NCBI GenBank assembly: GCA_020854815.1
Contig: JAHKLW010000025.1
Location: 1 to 51,986, forward strand
Origin: Methanofastidiosum sp.
GTDB taxonomy: Archaea > Methanobacteriota_B > Thermococci > Methanofastidiosales > Methanofastidiosaceae
Direction: 5' to 3'
DNA length: 51,986 bases
Below are positions 42,389 through 51,986 of this stretch, piece after piece. The notes beneath the pieces were generated by a model. That model worked only from the letters and a program-made list of their open reading frames with translations, was not told where the DNA came from and ran no database searches. The translations under genes were made by a program, and so were the position numbers. Each line of letters starts with the position of its first letter. Positions within the stretch are counted from its first letter, which is position 1.

Positions 42389-43357
42389 ATGAGTATTATT
42401 GAAATTAAAGATCTTACAAGGAAATTTGGTGATAAAACCGCAGTCGATAATATCTCCTTTGAAGTAGTTGAAGGGGAGATATTTGGCTTTTTAGGACCAA
42501 ACGGTGCGGGTAAGACCACTACAATAAGTATCCTTTGCACCCTTCTTGAACCTACATCAGGATACGCAAAAATATCAGGGTATAATGTTGCAAATGAAAG
42601 AGACAATGTCAGACATTCCATAGGAATTGTATTCCAAGATCCGTCTCTAGATGGGGATTTAACAGGCGAAGAAAATCTTAGATTTCATGGAATGGTGTAC
42701 AATGTACCCAAGGATAAAAGAGAAAAGAGGATGATGGACTTACTTGAAATGGTTGATCTTTACGAAAAAAAAGATGAACTTACAAAAAATTATTCTGGAG
42801 GCATGAAAAGAAGGCTTGAAATAGCAAGAGGCTTACTTCATCACCCTAAAGTCCTTTTCCTCGATGAGCCCACTATCGGGCTTGATCCCCAAACTAGAAA
42901 TAAGATATGGGAACATATTAGAGAATTACAAGAAAAGAAAGGTATAACAATTTTTTTGACAACGCATTATATGGAAGAGGCTGAAAACTGTAACAGAATT
43001 GCTATTATTGATCATGGTAAAATAATCGCATTGGATACTCCAGACAATTTAAAAAAAAGTCTTAAAGGTGACTTGATAACACTAAAAACATCAGATAATG
43101 AAGGTTCAAAGGAAGTTATACAGACATGTTTTTCTATTCTTCCAGACATTAAAGATGATACTATTTACCTTTACGCAGAAAATGGAGAAAACTTTGTTCC
43201 AAAATTATTTAGAGCTTTGAGAAATTATGAGATTACATCAATTAATGTTAGAAAACCCACCCTAAATGATGTTTTTTTGAAATTAACTGGGCGCCAGATA
43301 AGAGAAGAAACTGTAGATGGAATAAGTAGAATGAGAAATTCACACGGAAGAAGATAA
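42389..43357 (+). CDS. ABC exporter ATP-binding subunit (DrrA type)
   Basis: 322 residues from ATG 42389, chosen for the GGGGTG ribosome site about 6 nt upstream; a TTG at 42371 gives a longer frame. Walker A GPNGAGKTTT lies near residue 38, the signature YSGGMKRRLE near 140, Walker B VLFLDEPTIGLDP near 158 and the His switch TTHYMEEAE near 194. The C-terminal extension ends DVFLKLTGRQIRE, as in its paralogue at 6514. It forms an exporter with the next gene, which starts 2 nt after its stop, and is probably controlled by the MarR protein upstream. Confidence 0.9.
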   Translation: MSIIEIKDLTRKFGDKTAVDNISFEVVEGEIFGFLGPNGAGKTTTISILCTLLEPTSGYAKISGYNVANERDNVRHSIGIVFQDPSLDGDLTGEENLRFHGMVYNVPKDKREKRMMDLLEMVDLYEKKDELTKNYSGGMKRRLEIARGLLHHPKVLFLDEPTIGLDPQTRNKIWEHIRELQEKKGITIFLTTHYMEEAENCNRIAIIDHGKIIALDTPDNLKKSLKGDLITLKTSDNEGSKEVIQTCFSILPDIKDDTIYLYAENGENFVPKLFRALRNYEITSINVRKPTLNDVFLKLTGRQIREETVDGISRMRNSHGRR

Positions 43358-43358
43358 C

Positions 43359-44102
43359 ATGTTAAATGCAATTTATATCATATGGCTTAGAGAAATTAAA
43401 AAATTTGGTCGAGATAGATCAAGATTAATTTCTTCAATAGTTCAGCCGTTGATTTGGCTTTTACTTTTTGGAACAGGATTAGGTGCAGCATTCGGAAAAG
43501 TTGGAGATCTTCAGTATATTCAGTTTATGTTTCCAGGAATATTAGTAATGACTATTCTATTTTCATCAATGTTTTCGGCTATATCTATCATATGGGATAG
43601 ACAGTTTGGATTTCTAAAAGAAATGCTTGTAGCACCCATAAGCAGAACCTCAATTGCTATTGGAAAGTCAATTGGTGGTGCATCAAAAAGCACTATCCAA
43701 GGCATGATAATTCTTATTTTCTCACCTCTTCTTGGGATTAATTTAACATTAACAAAATTTATTATGGTTGTCCCGCTAATGTTTTTTATAGCCTTCACTA
43801 TATCCGGTATTGGCATAATAATAGCTGCTAGAATGGAATCTTTTGAAGGATTTAATCTAATAATTAACTTCATAATTATGCCAATGTTTCTATTAAGTGG
43901 TGCAATTTTTCCCATTTCTAATCTACCATCTTGGTTATCTGTTGTGGTAAATATTAATCCACTCTCTTATGGTGTAGATATTATGAGGTGGGTTATGACA
44001 GGAGTTTCTGAGAGGGGCCCGGCTTTAGACTTGACAATTCTTTCTATGGTATGCATTATAACTACTTCCGTATCAGTATATTTGTTCTCAAAAGGAAAAT
44101 AA
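43359..44102 (+). CDS. ABC-2 type permease (DrrB type)
   Basis: 247 residues with six hydrophobic helices. The N-terminal cytosolic WLREIKKFGRDRSRLISSIV leads into QPLIWLLLFGTGLGAAF, a typical DrrB opening. The ABC-2 signature NFIIMPMFLLSGAIFPI lies near 180. It pairs with the ATPase upstream (1-nt gap) as a drug- or lipid-exporting half-transporter. MarR control suggests export of toxic small molecules such as phenolics or antibiotics, an inference from context. Confidence 0.88.
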   Translation: MLNAIYIIWLREIKKFGRDRSRLISSIVQPLIWLLLFGTGLGAAFGKVGDLQYIQFMFPGILVMTILFSSMFSAISIIWDRQFGFLKEMLVAPISRTSIAIGKSIGGASKSTIQGMIILIFSPLLGINLTLTKFIMVVPLMFFIAFTISGIGIIIAARMESFEGFNLIINFIIMPMFLLSGAIFPISNLPSWLSVVVNINPLSYGVDIMRWVMTGVSERGPALDLTILSMVCIITTSVSVYLFSKGK

Positions 44103-44106
44103 AATA

Positions 44107-45144
44107 TTATTTATAATTTTTTTTTGCTATTTCCAACACTTTCATTGCTAATTTTAAGGTATAATCAAGATCGTTTAAATCTAATATTTCTACTGTAGAA
44201 TGTATGTATTTTGAAGGTATTGATATTACGGCAGTTGGAATGCCCTCTTTTATTATATGAACGGCCGCACCATCCGTACTTCCCCCAGAGATGTGATTTT
44301 GGTAAGGTATTTTAGCTTCTATTGTAGATTGCAATATGATATCTTTGACTTTTTCACTCAAAATGAATCCTCTGTCCATTAAATTAATTGATGGCCCTTT
44401 GCCAATGTTAATTGTAACTTTGTCTGTTTCTGTTTTTGGTATTGGCCCTGCTGTTGTAGAGTCTATAATCAATGCAAAATCAATATCGATGCCATAAGCT
44501 GCAGTTTTTGCACCCCTTAAACCAACTTCCTCTTGGGTGGTAAATACGCCATAAAAAGTATAATCAGGATTTTTTATTTTTTTAATTAATTCAATCAATA
44601 TTGCACATCCAGCTCTGTTGTCAAAGGATTTACAACTTACGATGTTCTCTTTACCCAATTCAGAAAAGGAAATATCTCTTGTTATCGAATCGCCAGGTTT
44701 AATTCCAAGTGATTCAACTTCTTCTTTTGAATTTACTCCAACGTCTATCCTCAGATCTTCGATCTTTAACGCTTTATCTCGTTCTTCCTGCGAAGTTATA
44801 TGGGGGGGTTTTAGCCCTATAACCCCTAATATGTCAGCTTTTGAAGAATGAATTTTAACTCTCTGAGAACCTAAACTCCTTGGATCAAACCCTCCTATTG
44901 TCTCAAAAGAAATAAATCCCTTATCGTCAATATATTTAACCATGAATCCAATTTCGTCCATGTGCGCAGAGATCATTACGCCAAATTTATCTGAACCTTT
45001 CTTTATGGCAATTATATTGCCCATAGAATCTTCTCTTATTTCATCAACATGATTTTTTATTTCTTCAATAATTAGTTTTTTTATTCTTTTTTCATGACCA
45101 GAAACTCCGGGCGCTTCAGATAGTTTCTTTAATAACTCCTTCAA
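44107..45144 (-). CDS. M42-family metallo-aminopeptidase (TET/endoglucanase-like)
   Basis: 345 residues from a TTG start with a GAAGTGAT site 5 nt upstream. Binuclear metal and catalytic motifs are in order: SAHMDEIGFMVKYID near residue 59, SFDNRAGCAIL near 170, TTQEEVGLRGAK near 200 (catalytic and metal Glu), IIDSTTAG near 225 and HISGGSTDGAAVH near 297. M42 enzymes form 12-subunit tetrahedral particles that trim peptides leaving the proteasome. It is convergent with the drrB gene with a 4-nt gap. Confidence 0.92.
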   Translation of the reverse strand: MKELLKKLSEAPGVSGHEKRIKKLIIEEIKNHVDEIREDSMGNIIAIKKGSDKFGVMISAHMDEIGFMVKYIDDKGFISFETIGGFDPRSLGSQRVKIHSSKADILGVIGLKPPHITSQEERDKALKIEDLRIDVGVNSKEEVESLGIKPGDSITRDISFSELGKENIVSCKSFDNRAGCAILIELIKKIKNPDYTFYGVFTTQEEVGLRGAKTAAYGIDIDFALIIDSTTAGPIPKTETDKVTINIGKGPSINLMDRGFILSEKVKDIILQSTIEAKIPYQNHISGGSTDGAAVHIIKEGIPTAVISIPSKYIHSTVEILDLNDLDYTLKLAMKVLEIAKKNYK

Positions 45145-45224
45145 TGCATCACTTCCATGGTAAGGTATTATGCAAATCTAAATATAAGAATATCCTTAAT
45201 CGCTTAATATTCTATTCTAACATT

Positions 45225-45238
45225 AAAGATATAAAACA
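45225..45238 (+). promoter_or_regulatory. TATA box of the isoprenyl-diphosphate synthase gene
   Basis: AAAGATATAAAACA lies ~25 nt before ATG 45257 with no ribosome site, supporting a leaderless transcript and this start over GTG 45242. Confidence 0.45.
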
Positions 45239-45256
45239 TATGTGACTATTTTTTTT

Positions 45257-46330
45257 ATGTCTGATGTTGATATAATAAAATTCATTGAAGATAAGAAAGG
45301 CTTTATAGAAAATACTATCGAAAGATATGTTCCTAAAGATATAAACAATGAAAACTTCAAATCAAAATCAAGATACAAAGTTGATTATAAAGCTCTAAAT
45401 TATGGTATATCTAAACCATTGTGGGATTTTCTTGGATACGGCGGAAAAAGATGGAGGCCTGTTCTTTTTCTCTTGATATCTGAGGCACTAGGAGCAAACA
45501 TGAAAAAAATAAGTGATTTTTTAGTTATACCTGAAATCGCACACAATGGAACCATTATTATTGATGACATAGAAGATAATGCAGATCTTAGGCGAGGTAA
45601 ACCTGCTCTTCACAAAGTATATGGCGTAGATATAGCAATAAACTGTGGGAACGCGATGTATTTCTTACCCTTACAAGTTGTAGAAGAAAATAAAGACAAT
45701 ATCTCAATTGAGACTCTCTATCGCATTTATTCAATATATCTAGAGGAAATGAGAAATCTTCACTATGGCCAGGCTTTAGATATAACGTGGCATAAAGGAA
45801 TACTAAAAAAGGAACCAAGTGTTGATGAATATCTACAAATGACTGCTTTCAAGACTGGAACTCTAGCTAGAATGGCTGCAAGGATGGCAGTTGCCCTCTC
45901 AGGAAAAGACGAAGAAATAGAAATTAAATTTGGAAGATTTGCTGAGAGCATTGGGATAGCATTTCAAATTCAGGATGATTTATTAGATTTGGCAACAACT
46001 GAAAAAGAAAGAGAGGCTTTTGGAAAATCATACGGGAATGATATAAGTGAAGGCAAAAGAAGCCTTGCAGTGATTTATTCGTTTTTATATTTAGAAAAAG
46101 CAAAAAAAGATAGATTGATAAAAATTTTAAACTCGCATACTAAAGAGAAGAAACTAATTGAAGAGGCTATCAATCTTATCAAAGAAACTGGAGCCATTGA
46201 ATTATCTAGAAAAACTGCAAATAAACTGGTACTCGAATCTTGGGATGAAATAGATAATGAGCTAAAAGAAAGTGAAGCAAAATTATATCTACAGGCTTTT
46301 TCTGATTTCTTAATAAAAAGAAAGATTTAA
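45257..46330 (+). CDS. idsA: Geranylgeranyl/farnesyl diphosphate synthase
   Basis: 357 residues from ATG 45257. The first Asp-rich motif IIDDIEDNADLRRGKPALH lies near residue 103 and the second, FQIQDDLLDLA, near 239, as in trans-isoprenyl diphosphate synthases. GGKRWRPVLFLL near 65 binds the isopentenyl diphosphate. The chain-length region before the first motif (LVIPEIAHNGTIIIDD) lacks bulky aromatic residues at the position that would cap short products, which favours C20 or longer; this is a weak inference. The product feeds archaeal ether lipids. It overlaps nothing and is convergent with the CDC48 gene. Confidence 0.9.
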   Translation: MSDVDIIKFIEDKKGFIENTIERYVPKDINNENFKSKSRYKVDYKALNYGISKPLWDFLGYGGKRWRPVLFLLISEALGANMKKISDFLVIPEIAHNGTIIIDDIEDNADLRRGKPALHKVYGVDIAINCGNAMYFLPLQVVEENKDNISIETLYRIYSIYLEEMRNLHYGQALDITWHKGILKKEPSVDEYLQMTAFKTGTLARMAARMAVALSGKDEEIEIKFGRFAESIGIAFQIQDDLLDLATTEKEREAFGKSYGNDISEGKRSLAVIYSFLYLEKAKKDRLIKILNSHTKEKKLIEEAINLIKETGAIELSRKTANKLVLESWDEIDNELKESEAKLYLQAFSDFLIKRKI

Positions 46331-48592
<2,262 letters not shown>

Positions 48593-48669
48593 TTATATTA
48601 ATACTATTAAAAATGTATTGGTATTAAGTTAAAAATATTATTCTATAACTCTTTTACGTTAGAACCCGA

Positions 48670-48682
48670 TAGTTTTATAAAT
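48670..48682 (+). promoter_or_regulatory. TATA element of the MAT gene
   Basis: TAGTTTTATAAAT lies ~45 nt before ATG 48724 in the 149-nt spacer shared with the divergent CDC48 gene. Confidence 0.45.
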
Positions 48683-48723
48683 TTACCGAAAGTTGAAATT
48701 TTACAAATGTTATAGTGGTTATT

Positions 48724-49884
48724 ATGAAAAACATATACATTTCTCCGAAAGTTATCAGACAAGGCGAATTTGAACTTGTAGAAAGAAAAGGTGTTGGACA
48801 CCCTGATTCTGTTGCAGATGGAATAGCTCAAAAAGTAAGCAATGAACTCTCAAAGTATTATATCAAAAAATTTGGAACTATAATGCACCATAATACGGAT
48901 CAGGTAGAGGTCGTTGGTGGACAGGCAGTTTCAAAATTTTCTGGGGGGGAAATAATAGAAGACCCATTAATAATACTTTCTGGCAGGGCAACTCAGAGAG
49001 TAGGTGGCGAAATAGTTCCGATTCATGAGATTGCAAAGGAAGCTACTGAGAAATTCATTAAAGAATTATTCAGAGGAGAAATGAGAGTAGGAATTGAATC
49101 TTTCATGGGAGAGGGATCCTCTGATCTAAAAGATGTTTTTGGTAGGAAAAACTCTATCCCTTCATCGAATGATACTTCTTTTGGTGTTTCTTTTTATCCG
49201 TTCACTAAAGTTGAGCAATTAGTTTTTGATGTAGAAAATTATCTTAACTCTGACAAAATGAACAAACAATATCCTGCAATTGGCAGAGATATAAAAGTTA
49301 TGGGTGCAAGAATAAGAGACAATACTAAGATTACTATTGCTTTGGCAACAGTAGACAAATACGTTGAAAATATTGAAGAATACACAACATTCAAAGAACA
49401 AATAAAAGAGGTTCTTAAGGATAAGTTTGGAAGTTGTGATGTTGAGTATTATATTAATACTGCTGATGATGTCGAGAGGGGAAGTGCATTTCTTACTGTT
49501 ACAGGATCATCCATGGAAAATGGTGATGATGGTTCAGTAGGAAGAGGTAATAGAGCAAATGGACTTATCACCCCTTACAAGCCAATGTCAATGGAAGCTG
49601 CAGCAGGGAAGAATCCTGTTAATCACGTTGGTAAATTGTATAATGTCTTATCTTTATACATTGCACGAGATATATATAATAACACAAACGTTGGTGAAAC
49701 TCAAGTTAGAATACTGAGCCAAATTGGAAAACCGATAAATGATCCTCTTGCATGTGACGTCTCAACAGAGAATGAAGTTTCAAATGAAGACCACAAGGAA
49801 ATTCAGAGAATTGCATCAGATTGGTTAGATAACATTCGACAGGTAACTGAAGACATTATCAATGAAAAAGTAAATCTTTTCTAA
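48724..49884 (+). CDS. mat: Archaeal S-adenosylmethionine synthetase
   Basis: 386 residues from ATG 48724 (a GTG at 48715 adds three). This is the archaeal MAT type, unrelated in sequence to the bacterial MetK. ERKGVGHPDSVADGIA near residue 18, IMHHNTDQVEVVGGQAV near 55, GRGNRANGLITPYKPMSMEA near 275 and AGKNPVNHVGKLYNVLS near 298 are family-wide signatures. It makes AdoMet from methionine and ATP, which would supply the radical SAM protein and rRNA methylation factors in this window. Confidence 0.96.
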   Translation: MKNIYISPKVIRQGEFELVERKGVGHPDSVADGIAQKVSNELSKYYIKKFGTIMHHNTDQVEVVGGQAVSKFSGGEIIEDPLIILSGRATQRVGGEIVPIHEIAKEATEKFIKELFRGEMRVGIESFMGEGSSDLKDVFGRKNSIPSSNDTSFGVSFYPFTKVEQLVFDVENYLNSDKMNKQYPAIGRDIKVMGARIRDNTKITIALATVDKYVENIEEYTTFKEQIKEVLKDKFGSCDVEYYINTADDVERGSAFLTVTGSSMENGDDGSVGRGNRANGLITPYKPMSMEAAAGKNPVNHVGKLYNVLSLYIARDIYNNTNVGETQVRILSQIGKPINDPLACDVSTENEVSNEDHKEIQRIASDWLDNIRQVTEDIINEKVNLF

Positions 49885-49960
49885 ATTTATTATTTTAACT
49901 TTCTTTAATTCTAGATACTTTTATATATTTAATACCTCTATAAGTAATGGAGGTTTGCGG

Positions 49961-51160
49961 ATGAAAAAAATAATATCAGTATTACTTGCATCCTTACTAG
50001 TTTTATCATCAGGATTAATCTTTGCTGAAGAGTATACAAATTCTCCATTTGCTTTGGTAGATAATCCAACGTCTTTGTTTGTATACGACTTAAATAAAGA
50101 TGGAAAAGATGAAATATTGGTTAGTTCGACTGACGGTAGGCTTCGTGCATTTGATTTATCAGGATTTGAAAAATGGTCCTATGTTGCAGATGGAGTGCTG
50201 TACTCTATTTATGTTGAGGACATTGACGGAGATGGACTTGCAGACGTTATTATAGGAACTGGAGAAATAAATCAGCAAACATTTAGATTTTCCTCTGGTA
50301 AAGTGATTGTTCTTAATCATTTTGGAAGAATAAAATGGGACTATGAAACAACAAGCGCAGTCAAAAGCATATATGTTACGGACTTTGATAAAGACGGAAA
50401 ACTTGATGTCTTAGCTTCTTCCGACGATGGCGTTTTATATGCCTTAACTAATATGGGCACTTTAAAATGGGATGAATTTACAGGATCCAAGTCCCCTGCT
50501 TTTGCTGCTAATGTATTAGGCAGTGCGGATATCATAATAGTTCATGGGCAAGCAATTTTGAATGCAAATGGTAAAATAGTAAAAACAGCGCCTGATTTCT
50601 TCGAATGGAAAAAATACATACTTGACGACTTAAATAAAGATGGAAAGACTGAATTCATTATGATTTCCCATTATCCTTTTGTATCAGTATTTAATCTTGA
50701 AAATGCTGATCTTAAAGCAATTTGGCAGCATCAGTGCGATGGGGATGCTATGGATGCATTAGTTAATGACTTAGACGGTGATGGGAAATTAGAAGTAGTA
50801 GTTTCCTCAGCTAAATGGTTGGATTCTTCTAATACTTATGGCGAAGGTAAGATCTACATACTTAACGGTAACGATGGCTCAATTAAAAAGAGCATCACTT
50901 TATCTTCTCCTGCATTCTATTTAGGGATTTCAGATATTAACAGTGATGGTAAAAAAGATATAATCTACACATCAGACAAAGGTGTCAATTTTTTATTATA
51001 TGGCCCTCCTGAAAAGATAGAAGAGACGAAGGAACAACTTCTTCCAAAAGAAGAGTCAAATCCCATAGAAACACAGCCAAAAAATACGCCAGGATTTGAA
51101 ATTGGTGCACTTAGTGCGGCTATAGTTCTAGTAGGATACTACTTAAAAAGAAGAAAATAA
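49961..51160 (+). CDS. Secreted FG-GAP/VCBS beta-propeller protein with PGF-CTERM-like anchor
   Basis: 399 residues from ATG 49961, six nt after a GGAGGT site. A signal peptide spans about 1-22. At least six calcium-binding D-x-[ND]-x-DG repeats are seen: DLNKDGKDEILVSS, DIDGDGLADVIIG, DFDKDGKLDVLASS, DLNKDGKTEFIMIS, DLDGDGKLEVVVSS and DINSDGKKDIIY, consistent with a beta-propeller on the cell surface. The C-terminus reads PGFEIGALSAAIVLVGYYLK plus RRK: a PGF motif, a hydrophobic helix and basic residues, as in archaeosortase A targets. It is probably exported and lipid-anchored. Confidence 0.78.
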   Translation: MKKIISVLLASLLVLSSGLIFAEEYTNSPFALVDNPTSLFVYDLNKDGKDEILVSSTDGRLRAFDLSGFEKWSYVADGVLYSIYVEDIDGDGLADVIIGTGEINQQTFRFSSGKVIVLNHFGRIKWDYETTSAVKSIYVTDFDKDGKLDVLASSDDGVLYALTNMGTLKWDEFTGSKSPAFAANVLGSADIIIVHGQAILNANGKIVKTAPDFFEWKKYILDDLNKDGKTEFIMISHYPFVSVFNLENADLKAIWQHQCDGDAMDALVNDLDGDGKLEVVVSSAKWLDSSNTYGEGKIYILNGNDGSIKKSITLSSPAFYLGISDINSDGKKDIIYTSDKGVNFLLYGPPEKIEETKEQLLPKEESNPIETQPKNTPGFEIGALSAAIVLVGYYLKRRK

Positions 51161-51187
51161 ATTATTTATTTTTTAATTTTTTTGATA

Positions 51188-51784
51188 TCATTTGCCAGTT
51201 TGTCCTGTCGGTCGCCCTTGTGGTGTCGTTCCTGTTCCACCAGGTTGGAAGTTTCCTCCATCGGGATTACAATCTGTTGTGTAACATCCAGGATCTGGAT
51301 AGCATCCATTGGGCCCACAACAGTAGCCTTGATAACACTGAGTACATCCGGGTCTGTCACAGTACCAGTCATTACAACCACTTCTTGCGGCAGTAACAGC
51401 GACTAATCCGCCACACGGACCATTCCCATCATCATATTTGCCACAACTTCTTTCATTGTATGAATAAAGACATTTGCATTCTGTATCTGCATATATTTTT
51501 GCAGTTTCAGTTGCTACGATAGATGATTGAGCATAAAAAAATGAATTTTTATAGTCGCCTTTGTTAAAATAATTCCATGAATATTGCAAATTTAATCGTG
51601 CTTCATGATTGAATCTTTTCGAACAAGGCCATATACTATCTTTTCCAGACTCGTAATTCATAAGAGCAGTTGAGGCTTCATTAATTTTAGCAATTGCGTC
51701 GTTCTGATTTTGTGCAATTACAAAAGCCCCGTTGCCAGCCACTAATATTACTATGAAATATAAAGTGAGGAAATATTTATTCGT
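51188..51784 (-). CDS. Cys-rich secreted protein with probable ACG start
   Basis: A GTG start at 51742 gives 184 residues but cuts a hydrophobic stretch. The frame stays open upstream and gives a complete signal peptide (NKYFLTLYFIVILVAGNG) if translation starts at ACG, 51784-51782. An AGGGTGAT ribosome site lies 3 nt before that ACG and no ATG, GTG or TTG is available there. The mature part has a helical region (LNLQYSWNYFNKGDYKNSFF) and a C-terminal third full of Cys (CGPNGCYPDPGC and others, about 16 Cys), then a Gly/Thr/Pro tail. It resembles extracellular disulfide-rich or metal-binding proteins. The function is unknown. Confidence 0.55.
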   Translation of the reverse strand, partial: TNKYFLTLYFIVILVAGNGAFVIAQNQNDAIAKINEASTALMNYESGKDSIWPCSKRFNHEARLNLQYSWNYFNKGDYKNSFFYAQSSIVATETAKIYADTECKCLYSYNERSCGKYDDGNGPCGGLVAVTAARSGCNDWYCDRPGCTQCYQGYCCGPNGCYPDPGCYTTDCNPDGGNFQPGGTGTTPQGRPTGQTGK

Positions 51785-51860
51785 ATTATCACCCTATGTA
51801 TAATGGAGATTCAATTATTTAAGTCTTTTTATTTATAATATCTTATGTGTTATCTGGTAA

Positions 51861-51986
51861 TTATTTCGCTTCATAGTTTTCTACCTCCTTTTCTAAAAGT
51901 TCCATGAAGTTTCCAAGTAACACTGGCTCGAGCTTTCGCCAGAAAGCTTGCTCTGGTGTTTTGAGATTGTCCCAGTCGAGGCTCAT
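51861..51986 (-). CDS. Possible short or truncated ORF at the right edge
   Basis: An open frame of 41 codons (stop at 51861-51863) begins with an ATG exactly at the window's last base, so it may be the 3' end of a longer gene. The visible peptide is charged and helical (WRKLEPVLLGNF, LLEKEVENYEAK) with no known domain. A strong AGGAGGT inside its end would suit a downstream start (ATG about 8 nt later), but only a 13-codon frame follows there. GC content is higher than in the neighbouring genes. Confidence 0.3.
   Translation of the reverse strand: MSLDWDNLKTPEQAFWRKLEPVLLGNFMELLEKEVENYEAK

Noticed and set aside
43520-43915. 131-codon minus-strand frame inside the DrrB gene
   Set aside because: Antisense to a clear ABC-2 permease; composition follows from membrane-protein codons on the other strand.
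51166-51406. Short open frames on both strands within the Cys-rich gene (51166-51381 minus, 51182-51406 plus)
   Set aside because: They overlap the longer secreted Cys-rich frame, whose helical part and signal peptide make it the better gene.

Overview
The window is a 52 kb stretch of an AT-rich archaeal chromosome. The archaeal assignment rests on an information-processing and lipid set that bacteria lack: TFE (transcription factor IIE alpha), NOP5 of the C/D-box RNP, Pelota, archaeal methionine adenosyltransferase, two-domain CDC48/VCP, short archaeal triosephosphate isomerase and an isoprenyl-diphosphate synthase. Many genes have a BRE/TATA element 20-30 nt before the start and no ribosome site, which fits leaderless mRNAs; others have GGAGG or GGTGA sites. 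An anaerobic euryarchaeon is likely (a methanogen-related or Thermococci-like lineage such as Methanofastidiosa is my guess), but nothing in the window fixes the species. No rRNA, tRNA, CRISPR array, insertion sequence or phage gene was seen.

Layout. 1-6.4 kb: accessory region, mostly minus strand, with a DUF1801-like gene cut by the edge, two related tiny membrane proteins in long AT-rich spacers, a cupredoxin lipoprotein, a radical SAM/SPASM protein with an extra N-terminal Cys cluster, a Cys-containing lipoprotein, and an alpha/alpha-toroid protein with a small membrane partner. 6.5-8.2 kb: a DrrAB-type ABC exporter. 8.2-22 kb: a large sugar and osmolyte block: OtsA-OtsB fusion, glucokinase, class I aldolase, PfkB kinase, phosphoglucose isomerase, sugar-nucleotide pyrophosphorylase, a small membrane protein plus MscS channel, TreT-like trehalose synthase, phosphohexomutase and an MFS transporter. 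Directly behind the glucose-6-phosphate isomerase lie decayed remnants of an AOR-type ferredoxin and probably of an aldehyde:ferredoxin oxidoreductase family enzyme.

22-34.4 kb: mixed genes: papain-fold amidase-like protein, flavodoxin, rhodanese, SRPBCC protein, MsrB, a frameshifted membrane gene, an acyl-CoA ligase with an E2-like acyltransferase lacking the usual His, a P2-type ATPase, a UbiA-like protein, PHP phosphoesterase, response regulator, acetate-type transporter and a small winged-helix protein. 34.4-52 kb: mainly core genes (NOP5, cyclophilin-like, Pelota, PssA-like, Lrp, SIMPL, HD, TFE, DUF554, TPI, M42 peptidase, GGPP synthase, CDC48, MAT). Among them sits a MarR-DrrAB efflux operon with a clear operator, and the window ends with two secreted proteins.

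How the genes fit together. The 8-22 kb block can by itself take glucose to G6P, F6P, FBP and trioses, and from G6P to G1P to NDP-glucose and then trehalose by two routes (OtsAB and TreT). A mechanosensitive channel sits in the middle, so the block reads as a glycolysis/compatible-solute island. TPI at 41 kb continues the triose step.
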